This document shows positions 21,715 to 34,373 of a stretch of DNA of 64,000 nucleotides, one piece after another. Every line of letters begins with the position of its first letter. Position 1 is the first letter of the stretch. The DNA is from Apostichopus japonicus (taxonomy: Eukaryota; Echinodermata; Holothuroidea; Aspidochirotida; Stichopodidae). Under the pieces are notes generated by a model, which saw only the letters and a program-made list of their open reading frames with translations, was not told the origin of the DNA and made no database searches. The translations under genes were made by a program, and so were the position numbers. The stretch is from assembly GCF_037975245.1 (NCBI RefSeq), contig NC_092569.1:5884501-5948500 (forward strand). Direction: 5' to 3'.

Positions 21715-24310
21715 TACAAAGACAAAGACAAATACAAATTATTATAGTAAAATCAAACAATGAAATAAAATAAAATTGAAGACTGGCAGATTCACAAATA
21801 AAAGAGTAAATGAAAGGGTAAAACAAGAACAGGTAGATATACAGACAATAAGAGGAGTGGAAGAATGAAACAACAGTAAATTTAAAACATACAAAAGGAA
21901 AGGAAAACAACGAAAATAAACAAAGCCCTGTTGGATAGTAATATTGATAAAAAGAGCATAGGAATGTTATGTAATGATTACTCTAATATATAGATTCTTA
22001 TAATGCTCATGTAGATAAATATAGATTAAATGTAAGGCTGTAGAAAACGTTAAAAACAATTTAAATAAGGAACTTCTCTGATACTTTAAGGTAAAATGTT
22101 CCACTGTGTTGCCTCAAGGTTTTCTATATGAAATTCTATTCTTCCACATATATAAAGCTGACGTTGACGCAGACCTTACGCTATGATTATGGATAGAACT
22201 TGTGATAAAAGTGAACATATCTTTCATGTATGAACGGGTGTAACCATTGAGGGATTGTAATACCATCAAAAACCTTTTATATTGTACGCGTTGGTCAAAT
22301 GTTTTCCATCCCAATTTGTCGAACAGGTCAGTAGATCTATCGTCATATGATGCATCTAGTATAATCCTAGCAGCACTCTTTTAAAGTGTCTCTATTCTGT
22401 TCATATTTTCTCGAGAAAATGATCCCCATATCATGTTACAATAATCGACGAAAGGTACAATGTACCCATTGAAATATAGTACTCTTGTACGAAGGTCAAT
22501 TAATTATTTGATTGTTCTTAATAAAGCTATTTACTACTGTTGACAATATACAATCATAATCAAATTGTTTTTACCAAGTCAAATTTGAGTCTATACTTTA
22601 GCCCCTAGTAGTTTCTCTAATTGAGTATTCTCCAGCCGACTTCCATTCGTTTACACATTTAAGACGTTTTCATTACAGATAAACGGGTATTTCCACATCT
22701 GCTTTTAACATATAAGCAAACATTTTGTTTTGTCGGAGTTGATGATCATTTTATTATCACAACACTACTTACTTATATTCTTAGAATCTTCATTCAATTT
22801 AAAAGTGAGCTCTTCTGTGCTTTTACCGTTTACATGAACAGTAGTGTCATCGGCATATACATATCAGCAGAACAGTGGGATAGACATAAATCAGAATCAT
22901 TAATGTAAATGGGAAACATTAAAGGACCAATAACTAATCCCTAAGGAACACCACTGCACATTGGCATGTGATTTGAGTTTGTCCCATGACATACACACAT
23001 TGTTTTTTATTGGTTAAATACGAATGGAACCACCGGGTATAAGAAAAGGTGTTTCTTGTTTAATTTTTGCAGTAAAATGTCATAATCAACGAGATCGAAT
23101 GCTCTTATAAGATAAAATAAACTGGATCCTACCATGTTTCCTTCGTCAGTAACTTTCATCCATTTATCTACCATTTTTAGCATCGCCGTTTCGCATGAGT
23201 GATAAGCCCTAAAACCAGATTATGCTACGCTTAGAATATGATATGTTTCAATATATTTATATAAGGCCTTATGTAAATGTTTTCCCAGAATTTTGGATAC
23301 AACCGGTAATATGGAAATAGATCTATAATTGCTCATATCGAGAAGCGATTTTTAAAAATTGGCTAATTTCAAGCTGGATGAAATAGAAATAGCATTTTGA
23401 AAATAATTCCTGTTAGAATGTCGAACAATAGCTGATGTTTTGTTTCTCCAGAACCGATATACCTCTGGTTCTGTTTTCTTTGCATATATGTTTTCTTAAT
23501 CGCTGATTCTATTTCTTCATTAAACCATTCTGTCTGGTTGGAATGTTCATTTAACTTTATGGCTATTTTTTGGTGCGTGTATATTGACTGTGCTTATTAA
23601 CAATGCTGCGAGGGCCTCATCTTGGTCATTTTCTAGAAAAACGTTCTTCCAGTTGCAGCAACTAAGATCTCGTAGAAAAGCTTCTTTGTTAATGTAATTA
23701 ACATTTCGGCACGTCATGAGGATGTGATTATTATAAGTTTATTACGTTCACGTGTTTGTTCATACCGGCAAGTAAAATAAACAGGTAAATGATTCTTATT
23801 TGAGGAACATTAATATTATCAATTATCTCCTTGTTTGTAGTTTACACATGATCTGTTAAGGTGGTAGAATTTTCCGTCCATTTAGTTGGGCACTTTACAA
23901 GTTGATTCAGACTAAAATGACAAAACATTATTCCAACTGGTGTTATTTCCATTTCACATGTAAATATTGAAGTCACGTAGAATAACTGTATCTTTTCAAT
24001 CTGTGTACGAGTTTATCTAGTCAATGTTTGCACTAGGTGGTCGGTAAGTTACACATAACTGTATGCTCTTTCAGTTAGGTGGCTTAAAGCCTCCGGTTGC
24101 GTTTACAACTTAGTCTCTTAACCTCTTAAAAGAAAGATCAGTAACATGTGCATTCTTGTCCATGCATGCAGAACATTTTTATGTAAACTGCATACGGCTA
24201 ATTACCAATAAATCGGGCATAAAATCACTTAAGGTTTCGAATCACATCCGTACTTTTGTCTGGTTTATTTTTGATTGTCGTAATGTTTGAAAGAATTTGC
24301 TGTCGTCATC
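21715..24310 (-). mobile_element. Decayed non-LTR retrotransposon (LINE), unit 1, reverse orientation
   Basis: Read on the minus strand from 24,310 to 21,715. Endonuclease remnants include ILRDFNIYM (about 23,945-23,985; family GDFN) and LNQLVKCPT...ENSTTLTDHV (about 23,850-23,915). The reverse transcriptase remnant has GVP-stop-GL...GPLM (stop TAG at 22,941-22,943 where the family has Gln) and YADDTTV (about 22,838-22,860). A C-terminal stretch, LNGYTRSYMKDMF...HNHSVRSAS, lies at 22,114-22,314. The 3' end has a TTTGTCTTTGTCTTTGTAAC tail. It is an APE-type LINE (CR1/Jockey-like by motif order) with many stops and frameshifts. Confidence 0.85.
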
Positions 24311-26035
24311 GATTAGTTGTTAGGGGACGAAAAAAGAAGGATTAACCGTCCTCCATACTATCAGCCAATGTAACTTACTCGGCTGACCTATACAGTTGTC
24401 GGTCGTGATATTTTATAGGTCGTTTTGTTTTGTTACATTGGTCTATACTGGAAGACAAGTTACTAATACTAAAGAAAACGGCATGGTGGAAATGACTAAT
24501 CATTTAGACCAGAACACCATAAATCTCGGCTTTATTGCAGGGAACCAGTATAACTGAATACCCAGTTCGTGTAATATATGAACATATGCGTATACTTGGC
24601 GAGGACAACCTTTCTTCGGCTACTTCTGCAGCTAGCTACACATGAGTAAGTCTCTAAATTCATGAAATACGGGAGTAAATAGTATGAAACTGCTTAAGTC
24701 ATTGACGTTGTCAAGTAGAGAAACGAAGTGAGACACTCACTCACGGCAAAGGAACTGCAGAGAAACTTCCCTTACCGTTAATTTATTGAGGTATACGAGG
24801 CACAGTATGTACAAAAGTACACGTGCAACGAGTTTTCACAACTTGACCTGAATAAGAAATATGTACTCATGTTCAGGTATAGGTCCACGAAACGTTTATT
24901 AAGAGGCAAGGAACGGAAGCGGAAGAGAAAGCAACTAGACGAAAATAAGTCCATATAGTTGTATTTATATTACAGATGATGTTGTTGGACGACAGTTGGC
25001 AGACGTTATGCCCAAAATTTTTGACTTTGGTGGTTCTAACGTTTCCATTTCCAGTTATCGCGACGTATGAACATCAGCCTAAATGTTCAATTTTCATATC
25101 TATAATTGTACCTTGTACTGCAACAATAAAGATCTATCTTATTTAATTGTTTCGCTTATCGACTATTTACGTTCCTGCCTTGACTTCAACAAAAGTCAGA
25201 TTTTTCATTTTTTCTAAGCAATTCAATAAAGTTGTAACAATAAAAAGCGTTAAGGGCCTTCATCTTATTGTGTTAGTATTACTGCAGTTCCTTCCTTGTA
25301 TTGCCTCCGAAAATTGTAACAATACCCAATAACAATAAAGCTTTTGCTTCGCATCATCGAAAAAAAAACCGTTTAAATTTGAACATTTAAGGATTTCACC
25401 AAACTGGTTTCCTTTGTGAAAGGAATCAATTTTTCAACGGAAGCCTGTGTAGTTCATGCGATGTGCTGAATATAACGACGTCACGTCCGTCATTCATGGT
25501 TGCCGCAAAGTCTGCGTACACCTATGTATAGGAGTATAGGATCGGGCTGTAGGGGTAGTTTTCCCTTATCAATGCTTGCAGAAGTACGCTTCTCTCCTTG
25601 CCTTCCAAACTGCAATTCCAAAAAGTTGCTGGATCATTAAGCTGGATCATTTGAATTAACAAAGAGAGTGGAAGCAACCAATTTAAGTTTCATATCCCGC
25701 ATAGTTCGTAAAGTATTGTGGTGAATGCATAATGCTTCTGGACAATGCACATGAAATAACTCCCTTCTCCCTCTTATGGAAAAAACCTCAAAAGGGCTTT
25801 TTTCAGCTAAAATTGTCCCATTTTAAGTTCGTGATCAGTACCCAATTACCAGTTTTGTGATGAAAAAGTTTCCTTTGTTGAGAAATTATGGCAACTTTCA
25901 TAAGAAGATGACCTGTTATCGAAAAGTAATATAATAGTGCCGTTTTGTTGTAAAAACATTCGAATATGGAACTTGCAACTTGCAGTACAGAAGGCGTTTC
26001 TTCAGGAAGTTAATTGAGGTAATTTTGCAGGTCGT
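24311..26035. other. Unit 1 spacer, no gene; ~0.8 kb absent from units 2 and 3
   Basis: The block about 25,055-25,852 is missing from units 2 and 3, which run directly from CGTTTCCATTTTCAG to TTTGTGATGAAAAAG. Frames here are short and unrecognised. The rest is duplicated spacer. Confidence 0.45.
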
Positions 26036-26317
26036 ATGACGTCAGTTAAGGGACCATTTCAGCCAAAGCCGACTCCCCGATTTTTACTATTGCGGCGTCA
26101 TACAGTTTACTACGTACAGTTTACTACACCACACACTCATCATCAACTGAAAAAGTCTTCTCCCGAATCTTCCGATGGGCCTTCACCTCTCAGAACATTC
26201 GTAAGCTTTGACGAAAATTATTTTCTTGAGGAAGAAGAGGAGGAAATAGTTTCCGAGGGTAATGAAGATATCGGTTTCTTTCCCTATCAATTTGAGCCAC
26301 TTGCAGAAGGATTGTAA
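26036..26317 (+). pseudogene. PYQFEP acidic-protein exon in spacer, unit 1 (longest surviving copy)
   Basis: Open frame of 93 codons from ATG, preceded by TTTTGCAG. It ends with an acidic run (FLEEEEEEIVSEGNEDIG), then FFPYQFEPLAEGL and a stop. It is the counterpart of the PYMFEP exon at 19,838-20,008. No Cys-rich P2X7-type domain follows, so the gene is truncated. It faces the THAP exon at 26,801-26,992, the same convergent layout as in the 6.16-kb transposon. Units 2 and 3 have a 2-bp deletion in this frame. Confidence 0.5.
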
Positions 26318-26800
26318 AACGATTCCGATGGCCGAGACGCGTCGCTGCCGATGGAAGTCCCCGAGCAGAACGGTTGGACTATCCTGAACCAAAACTGGTC
26401 GGTTGAGCATAAACAAAACCACCGTTATTAAGACAATATATGATATAAATTGACTCGAATGTTGATGATCCAGCTACTTAACGTCGTAGCAAAGCTTCTA
26501 GAATTGTTTTAATTACAGTGTGAGGAAATTTTGACATTTTGTAAAGTGCAAGTGCAACCCTATAGTACTAGTAGTGGTAACATGGGTTCTAGACCTAACT
26601 AATAGACGTTGATTAACAGGCTAGCCCATGTAATTGTATCTTCCAACTGTTACGTTAAAATCATAACACAACGCCAGTTTTACCACAAAAGTAAAATTGA
26701 AGATCTAGTATTGATTGTTCTAAATCCAACTGGCTTTAAATTTTGTGCAAAATACCAGGTAACCAATAACACAAATTGTCATTTGCTGCATCAAGGAGGC

Positions 26801-26992
26801 CTAGGCTGTGGTCATAAGACGTAATTTGGCAATAGTATAGGCCCACAGGCACTCGTAACGTTGTGTATGTTTAGTGTTTTGAACGAATCGTGTCCACATT
26901 CTTTGATTTCTGTTATCTTTTGGAAAAGCGAGCAGGTGAAATCCGCCTTTACGTGTGGTGGAGCAACCTGCATCCACACATCGGCTCGGCAT
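26801..26992 (-). pseudogene. THAP zinc-finger N-terminal exon relic, unit 1
   Basis: Minus-strand ATG at 26,990-26,992 encodes MPSRCVDAGC...GGFHLLAFPKD...W.RFVQ, matching the start of the THAP C2CH DNA-binding domain (Met-Pro, first two Cys, F-x2-FPKD, Trp). The second half of the finger (Cys-x2-His, AVPTIF box) is not in this exon, and no continuation is visible before the PYQFEP exon. THAP domains occur in P-element and Kolobok-type transposases and host regulators. With its convergent partner I read it as the end of a deleted transposon. Confidence 0.7.
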
Positions 26993-26999
26993 ATTGAAC

Positions 27000-28180
27000 A
27001 GTTACGAGATAAATTTACTTGAAAAAATTCCAAACCACAAATCTCCATTACTACAGAGCACTGCATCAGTGTAATATTGTGTTTTCACAGACGTTTAAAA
27101 ATGTAAACATAGCGTCCCGGAAGTGAGCTGAGTTCCTCGACTGACGTCACGCCGCATTACCGTATGTACAACAATTTTTAGACAGTTTTATTACCCTCGA
27201 ATTTTTGATCGTTTATTCCTCGAGGATGCACGGTTCGTTTGACCCATTTTGGGTATCATCGGAAAGCTACGAGTGTATAGAAAACGTTGATTCATATAAA
27301 TCTGTCCAATACACCCCCTCTTTAAATATAACTTTTCTGTTGTGGCCTGTTGTAAGACATTTGTTACCCTTCGTTTTCAAAAGCTTACATAGGCCTATGC
27401 GTACTGTATAGCGCAGATGACTTCATTTTCATGATGCTTGTGCGCCATTATTGTGACGCCACAAGACCAGTTGCATAATGAGGTAAAAGTTTTAATCTTA
27501 CGAAATTTTTGTGAGCAAACAAGGTTAAAATAGAAGTATTCTCCTGGGTACGACAACTTTGTATATGATTGAGGGTGCTTTAGTTTTTTAATGGTGTTAT
27601 GATTCTGCTAAGTTTCAAGTAATTTCGCTATTCCACTTTCAATACGAGGGAACTAAACTATGTTCGTTTACATGTCAACTATATATGATAAGGGATACAT
27701 ATGCTGAATTTGACAAGCGGAGGATGCAATGGGTAGAACATATATGAAATAAATATATTTCAAGCAATGGATATTTACACTAAAATATGCTGTCTGGTAA
27801 CCCCTGCCCCCCCTCCACAAATCCTATAATTTACTAAAAATATAAGAATACTGCAAAACGGATCCAAATAGCCTAAACTTCTGAGAAAAGTAACCGAAAA
27901 CATTGACAAAATAACTATTGATGGCGGTGTGGTGAAGGTTAATAAGAACAATTGGAATTTCATAGTTCTTGGAATAACGAATTGTTCCTACTATGAGAAT
28001 ACTGCCTTGCTAGTGGTTTCATTATATGAACGAGGCCATTTAAGGGACCTGTTCTCGAGAAACGGACTAAATTTAGTTGGTAGAGTCACAGTTGTATTGT
28101 TCGTATCTGGCAAATACAGTTAACCTGTATAGAAAGTATACATCAGTGTGATTGTTCAATGACCATGAAATACCTTTTAA
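27000..28180. other. Spacer upstream of receptor copy 2, no gene
   Basis: Duplicated before copies 3 and 4 but not before copy 1. Poly-C run near 27,808. In unit 2 about 0.47 kb of this block (27,370-27,830 equivalent) is deleted near 39,149. No coding pattern. Confidence 0.5.
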
Positions 28181-28334
28181 CTAACCGTAACGTTCCTTAC
28201 AACTCTATATTTACTAAGGCAGACTACAGATGTACCATTTAATACTAGTTTGCTATGTGTTATGTTAGAAATTTCTTGAAGGTTTGATCGAATGAAGACA
28301 GACTGCCAGATAACAGCGACCAAAATAAGTTACA

Positions 28335-31158
28335 ATGGCTCATCAGTTGACCAATGTTAGTATGGACGATTTGAGGATCGATGGTATGGAGATTCCCTAC
28401 AACCATGCTGCCAAAGTATTAATATATAGTAACTACGTTGTTGCGGCCTTAGGGATCCCAGGTAACACACTTGTCATTCTTGCTGTTGTCTTGTCCAAAC
28501 GAGTTCGGAATATTTCTACTGCCTTTATAGTCAACTTGGCTATAGCTGATCTACTCACGTGTTGCATGGCGCCGATAATTGCCTTGGTGCAAGCTTACGA
28601 GTATTACGACTCGATTCTGGAACCAGTATGTCAGGCCATTCTTGTCGTGGTACACTCTTGTATTGGTGCGAGTATATACACTTTAGCTGCGATCGCCGTC
28701 AACCGTTTCCTTGTGATAATTTCTTCCAGGCAACTATATGAAAAGATATATCAGTCCAAATACGTCGCCGTACAGATCGCCGTCATCTGGATTATCCCGA
28801 TATCGGTAGCAGTACTGCCTTCATTCGTCTTTGGCATTGGACAGCAGGGGTACGATTTCGTTCTTCATACATGTGCTCCAGTAAAGGACCATCCGACCAC
28901 CGTCGTTTTTAACGATATTCTGACTTTCGTACTCTATCCAATTCCATTGACGACGATCATTTTCTGCTACGTTGGAATCCTGGTTAAAGTTATAATTCAC
29001 AATAGGAAACTTGCTGAGCATGGTGTAACTAGAACCTCCGGGAATCCATCGAATGAAAATACACAAACTAGGTAAATATGAATTATTTTAACTGAGTGTT
29101 TATGAAGGAATATGTCTTTTCTTTAACGCATTTTCAAATGATTATACCCAGAATAATAGTACGTACTTCACTGTCACGATATCGTTGAGCTTTTGTTTTT
29201 TTGTGTCTATTCGCTTAAATTATTTCGACCGCTCCACGTCGATTTCTTTGTCATTATAAAGTGCAGCTGTGAACAGACGGTTGTGCAGATGAGAGGTACA
29301 TTATTTCTAATCGACCCAACTCTAAACGATCACATCAAGGAAGTATCACGTTGAAGAATAATGAGTTCTAATGTTCAAACTCGAAAATTCGTTCTTATAT
29401 CGTTGCCTCCGCTTTATCTTGGTTATATGTCATGGAGCAATTGTCAACGGTGTGAATATGGAGGGAAAATACGAAACTGGTTGGGACCACAGTAAAACAT
29501 TAAAATGCACTATTATCAACCAGACGACGCGACGCTTTGCGGTAAATACGACGATTGGAATAAGCGAACACTTTAGCATAATATTTGCCGATACATAAAG
29601 TCTAAAAATGAACTAGAAGGGTCAGGAAAATGCCGTGCATATCACAATGAATCGTGACGCTTTCCTGACGATGATCACACAGTCACAGTGTCGCTGTGTA
29701 ATGGACTGGGGTTGAGAGCGGATCAGTCGTTTGGTTGTTTGGTTTGCATGTCTTGCACGGCCTTCCCCTCCCCACCCAGTTCTCTGTCTCATGTACAGAG
29801 GGAAATATTTAGTGACTGAGTAAGCGTATAAGCAGTAAGTTCATTATTAAAGAGTTAAGAACGTGTTGTATAAATACAGCTAACTATAGCTAACTACAAA
29901 ATTACACAAATACTAAACATTAGGCCTAGTACATAAAATACTAATCAACAGAACAGATTTAATACCGTGCTTTAACGAGCAAATAACAAATATACTAAAT
30001 ACGACCAGATAATTCCGGATCAAGTCAATTTGATAAGGTCCATTATAAACTCATTTTGTTTAAAATATTAGAGTCTAATATGTAAAACAAATGTCATTAA
30101 TGTTGTATTTATTGCCTTTTCCATTTCATTTTAGTGAAGTTCTTCAGGTCCTTTTTTGTAGAAGAGTTACTCCCAACTGCGGTTTTATAACATTCTTTCT
30201 CATTTGCGAGTTTATATTTCTCGCACTCTGATCAATGTTTCCTTGAGCAAAAAAGACAACATTAATTTCCTTACCAAAAAGATATGTCAAGCAAACTTTT
30301 TGATTCGGTGCTACTAAATTGATACTGCAGTACACGGACAACACAGTCGACGTGGGAACGTATAACCTAATGACGGAAAACTTCAAAACTAATTTTATAT
30401 TCTGCTATTTACATCTACTTAAGTGCTTCTATATGAATGGGTTTCGGTTAGAAAATTAATTGTCAAAATCTTATGTAGTTACTCACTAACTAACTGATGA
30501 TAATGTGAAGAATTTCATCTACAAGGATAAAGCATAAATATGTATACATTATGTGAATCGCAATTGAAAATAACTGGGAGAGAAGTACCAGTTCCAGAAG
30601 CCAGATCCGTACATTCCGATGGGAGGGGACGAGGGTAAAAATCTTTTTTACGTACTTACAATCATAACATTTGAAATACTTATGTGTGATTGCGTGAGTG
30701 TAAGATTGTCTGTATTGTGCAATAGCGCAACAATCACCTTATTTTTTCAGTGAATCATAAATACGATATAAGAAATCCCTACAACAACAAATATGATTCA
30801 TTTTAAGTCTTCTCTCTTTTTCAGGCATGAGATGGAAACAGAAAACACAGGCAGAAACAAATCGAGCTCTGTACGATTCACAACCATAGAGATACAGATT
30901 ACAAAGAATCTATTCATCATTTTTCTCGCGTACATACTCTGCCTTACACCTCAAGCCGCGTGTACGTTTTTCTCTTGCCGAATCGATGAGAATTATACGC
31001 GAAGTGCGGTTTTGTACAACAGTGTGGTCAACCCAGTCATCTATGGGTTAAAACATCCTCTCTTTAGACAAGTTTTCGTTTGTATCTTGAGGTGCCGTCG
31101 AGTTCCCGAACCGTCTTCGTTCCTTACAGCGTTGATGAGGAGATTCGAGAGATATTGA
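28335..31158 (+). CDS. Rhodopsin-class GPCR, copy 2, two exons
   Basis: Exon 1 28,335-29,071; exon 2 30,825-31,158; AG|GTAAAT...TTTCAG|G, Arg246 phase 2, 356 residues. An in-frame TAA lies nine bases before ATG. All receptor landmarks of copy 1 are kept (N44, D72, C99/C180, NRF, CLTP, NPVIY). Distinctive residues: L5, M78 and the IIALVQAYEYYDS version of TM2/ECL1 (copy 1 has IFSWVQGYDFYDP), Q-A-A at 289-291, N-K at 257-258, and S-A at 306-307 next to TM7. It shares the 5' flank and the EKIYQ...QIAVIW stretch with copy 1, but TM2-TM3 with copy 3. No frame disruption; probably functional. Confidence 0.9.
29072..30824 (+). other. Intron of receptor copy 2 (1,753 bp)
   Basis: GT...AG intron resembling that of copy 3 more than those of copies 1 and 4. 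It includes a segment around 29,800-30,000 (GTGACTGAGTAAGCGTATAAGC) shared with copy 3 only, and a relic open frame at 29,371-29,598. Confidence 0.7.
29371..29598 (+). pseudogene. Intronic relic frame with signal-peptide-like start (copy 2)
   Basis: 75 codons from ATG: a hydrophobic start (FLYRCLRFILVICHGAIV), then KYETGWDHSKTLKCTIINQT and NTTIG. Related frames lie in introns 3 (40,744-40,932) and 4 (about 53,160-53,330), each with different lesions; intron 1 has lost the block. It could be a fragment of a secreted or Ig-like protein gene trapped in the intron, or chance. No domain can be named. Confidence 0.25.
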
Positions 31159-31334
31159 CATATGCACAATATGCACATGCATCGAGGGTCGTTATATTCT
31201 TCTTGTGTGCAATGTACTATATATATATTATCTATAGGATCACACCGTGTGCTGCTGCAGATGACCCACTACATTAAATTTAGTTCGGTGTTTGTGCTTG
31301 GTCAGACAGCATACTGGTAGAACGAGTACAATAT

Positions 31335-31618
31335 CATGAGTACCTTGAGTTCAAGTAGAATATATGTTGATATGAGTATGAGCACAAAAAGAATATCTGT
31401 TGTTATGAGTATAAGTAGAATATATGTTGATATGGGTATGAGCACAAAAAGAATATCTGTTGTTATGGGTATATATGAGTACAAGTAGAATATATGTTGA
31501 TATGAGTATGAGCACAAAAAGAATATCTGTTGGTATGAGTATGAGTACAAGTAGAATATGTGTTGGTATGAGTGCAAGTACAAGTAGTATTTCTCTTGGT
31601 ATGAGTACGTATAAACAC
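31335..31618. repeat. Minisatellite array, unit 2
   Basis: Same 27/33-bp units as in unit 1 (GTATGAGCACAAAAAGAATA variant frequent), about nine units, roughly 280 bp. It is followed by a poly-G run (31,637-31,648). Confidence 0.9.
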
Positions 31619-31648
31619 GGTTCTTAGCAAGAGCAGGGGGGGGGGGGG

Positions 31649-32498
31649 TGCTACATTAGTTCCTATACTACTTTGGAAAATGTCCCGAATATGAGCGCGC
31701 CGGGTACAAATCCGCAACTGACAAAGTAGGAGTACATGAAACTGTACTCGAATATGAATACCATTATATGAACCCACTTCAAGTCTGATAGACAGCATGG
31801 TCACGGTTATATCACTACACAGTGTTACCATACTCTAAATCGCTTCTGTGAAAATCTCATGTAAATGCAATGTTTTTGTCGGTGCTGTTCAATACAATTG
31901 TATTCAACTTTACCGATTTACAATAGACGAGATTTCAGATTCCCAGAAAATAAAAACTACAAGAAAAACAAAGGAATTCAATTAACTTTGAACCGTAAAT
32001 AGCTGTATCATTTGTGACAAAGTTTGTCACGAAAAGCTTTTGAATTCTTGTTTAGCCTCCTTTTTCATTTGAAATATTCTTTGCATACTTTGTTCATCAT
32101 ACCGTGACACTTTTGAAAGATTCTACATTACCCTTCGGGTGTTCTGTGGAATAAAGAAGTTTTAGATTCTACGCGCTTTAGAATAACACAAAATATCTTT
32201 CATTTGATACTTTTTATTTGCAATTTTTGTTCTCAGTGACGTGTTGTGAAGTTTAGTACGTAGCATGATACCTCAACAATTTCATATTTTTTAAATCAAA
32301 ATGTTTAGTTAGTTCAAGGTGAATGTAAAGTTAGTGGGACTTAACAAGTCAACAAATACAGTATCATTAACTTGACATACTATCAAGTCAAGGGTAACTT
32401 TTTTTGCAAGATATCATGAGTGAGTGTAACTTGAAGGCTCGTTAAAATGTTGGTTTCGATGAAATCGTAACCTTTCAAGTCATGCAGGCGGATGAGTG
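31649..32498. other. Unit 2 block after minisatellite, no gene
   Basis: Collinear with 12,666-13,538, including the GTGACAAAGTTTGTCAC palindrome and AATAAA at 32,150-32,155. Confidence 0.5.
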
Positions 32499-32577
32499 AA
32501 TGGATGTGTGTGTGCGTGTGTAGGTGTGGGTGTGTGTGCGTGTGTGCGCGGACGCGCGTGTGTATGTGTGTATGTGT
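32499..32577. repeat. TG-rich microsatellite, unit 2
   Basis: About 79 bp of imperfect TG/CG repeats. The flanks are near identical to those of the unit 1 tract, but the repeat composition differs. Confidence 0.9.
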
Positions 32578-34251
32578 GGTGCCTTGCTTGTAAACACGAT
32601 ATCTCAAGAAGAGAAGCATTGACCAATCTCATATTTCGTGTGTAAGAGTACCTCATTAAGTAGAAGAAACCTATTGTTTTGGTGGGGTTCAAATGTCATT
32701 TGGGGTCACCAGGGGTCAAATTGTGAAAACATTTTCCATAATCTACCGTATCTCCCACCGTTCAGCCTATTAGTTAACATATGCGTTACGCTTCATAAGA
32801 GCAGGAGAGGCTGTTGGCAAATGGAAAGTAGCTTATGGGCATCAGTAGAATTGAATCAAAACTCACGAACAAACCTCCATAGGCTGTAGTGTGTCGCTTC
32901 GCTGCATACTTCTGCTACAAACATTGTGTTCAAAAAGGTGTACTCGTTGTACATACAGCGTTGCTATTGAAACGAACGATATCACTGAATCATCGATATT
33001 AAATATTTGCCTCCGTTGTTATAATTTTCCGTCGTATTTCGCAAATGTCGAGATTCAGTGCCAAATAAAAACTTCATGTTTGGATGTAGGTACGTTGGGG
33101 AAATGGCTACGTGCCGTATACGAAATTACTGTTGCCTATAGAGTTTATCAATGACCGATCTCAATGCAAATTAACTGTAAAATAACAATTTCGTAGAGGA
33201 AACGGTTTGGGCTTACGAAGTTTGTAATATGTTTTAAAGGCATTCATAAATATGTAGTGTTCAAATATTAATTTCTCAACCAATTTAAAAATATTAACCG
33301 TCGATATCGCGACGGCTTGGTTTGGCACAGACAACCCCTGCACAGTAGAGTATATGCAGGTACACTACTAACAATAAGCATTGTTAAAAATGTTACGTGT
33401 CAGAATACCATCACACTTAACTTGGCCAAGCATCTTCAAAATTACTTCTTAAGGCCTTTCCTACATGCCATCAGTCATAATTCGCAAAATATACAACAAT
33501 TTAAGGAGTTCTGAGACAACCTTGATATTATTGCTGCTAGGATTTTTAGCTAAGATTTCACCAAACACCACTTGCGATTGGAAGATAGATCTTTTAACTT
33601 TTGATTTTCATTGCGTAAAAGTTCGCTTTGATTTATGCAGTGTAAGGGAGTAATGGCGAGATTTTTCACGCACCAATCTGCAGCTAAAAGACAAGGTAAA
33701 TAACTTGGGAAATGTACGAATACCTACCGTAGCTGCTTATTCATGATTCTGTGATTGATGATTCTGTGTGTGACATGTTTTACTTTGTTCAACACTCAGT
33801 TTAAATTTCATACTGCACAGAAACTTATTATTATCCATGTGCAATTACCAAGCACCATGTATCTGCACACGTAACCTTTGTTCCCTGATGTTGTAGATCT
33901 GTACTACGGAGACTTCAACATCAATCATAGTACCGAGTGAATTTTGCGTTTTCTCGATCATATTTTTAGTCACGGTCCCCAAATCGCGAGTAAATGTAAG
34001 CAGGCAAAGAATTTCGAAGAAAAGCAAATACAAGAAACTGATGTGAAGTCTAGGTAAGCTAACAGAGTTAGTCTGAATTTCGTCTCTTACTTACTTACAC
34101 GGTATTCCAAGAGCTGTATAGTGGTAAGTTTGCAAATGAGATATAATAATTGAGTAGTCTCTGATAAGGATTAAGGCCGATTAAATCATATGTACTATGT
34201 TTGCCACGTTATTGTGGTGTATCAATAACAACGGCATGTATGCTGTAGCAG
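32578..34251. other. Unit 2 block with intact empty transposon site, no gene
   Basis: Collinear with 13,609-14,414 joined to 20,584-21,447. The join near 33,380-33,400 (CATTGTTAAAAATGTTACG) is the pre-insertion target of the 6.16-kb element. Confidence 0.6.
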
Positions 34252-34373
34252 ATATTGCTACCCGCCGGCTCCGTAATCGCGAAACAAGCGGCGCATTTCG
34301 AACCTCGGACAAAACTAGCACCTTCGACGCAGGCTCAGACCAAGTGACACAGAGGTTCCGAGCTGCTATGTTG
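34252..34373 (+). other. Exon-like island, unit 2 (acceptor and donor present)
   Basis: Counterpart of 21,448-21,569 with donor TTG|GTAAGCC intact. Differences from unit 1 change D to N and P to T. It is still isolated, with no partner exon recognised. Confidence 0.3.

Larger units (their letters stand above)
9590..28180 (+). repeat. Tandem segmental unit 1 (receptor copy 1, enlarged by insertions)
   Basis: Homology with unit 2 starts abruptly at CCGTAACGTTCCTTAC (about 9,597 and 28,187). The unit holds the receptor, minisatellite, TG tract, an unassigned block (12,666-14,414), a 6.16-kb transposon found only here, an exon-like island, a reverse LINE, and a spacer with THAP and PYxFEP relics. 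Compared with units 2 and 3 it also has about 0.8 kb extra at roughly 25,055-25,852. It lacks about 0.38 kb of intron that copy 4 retains. Confidence 0.85.

Noticed and set aside
24226-24250. T-loop-like GGTTTCGAATCACATCC suggesting a tRNA
   Set aside because: No matching acceptor stem, D-arm or anticodon arm upstream. It lies at the 5' end of the reverse LINE.
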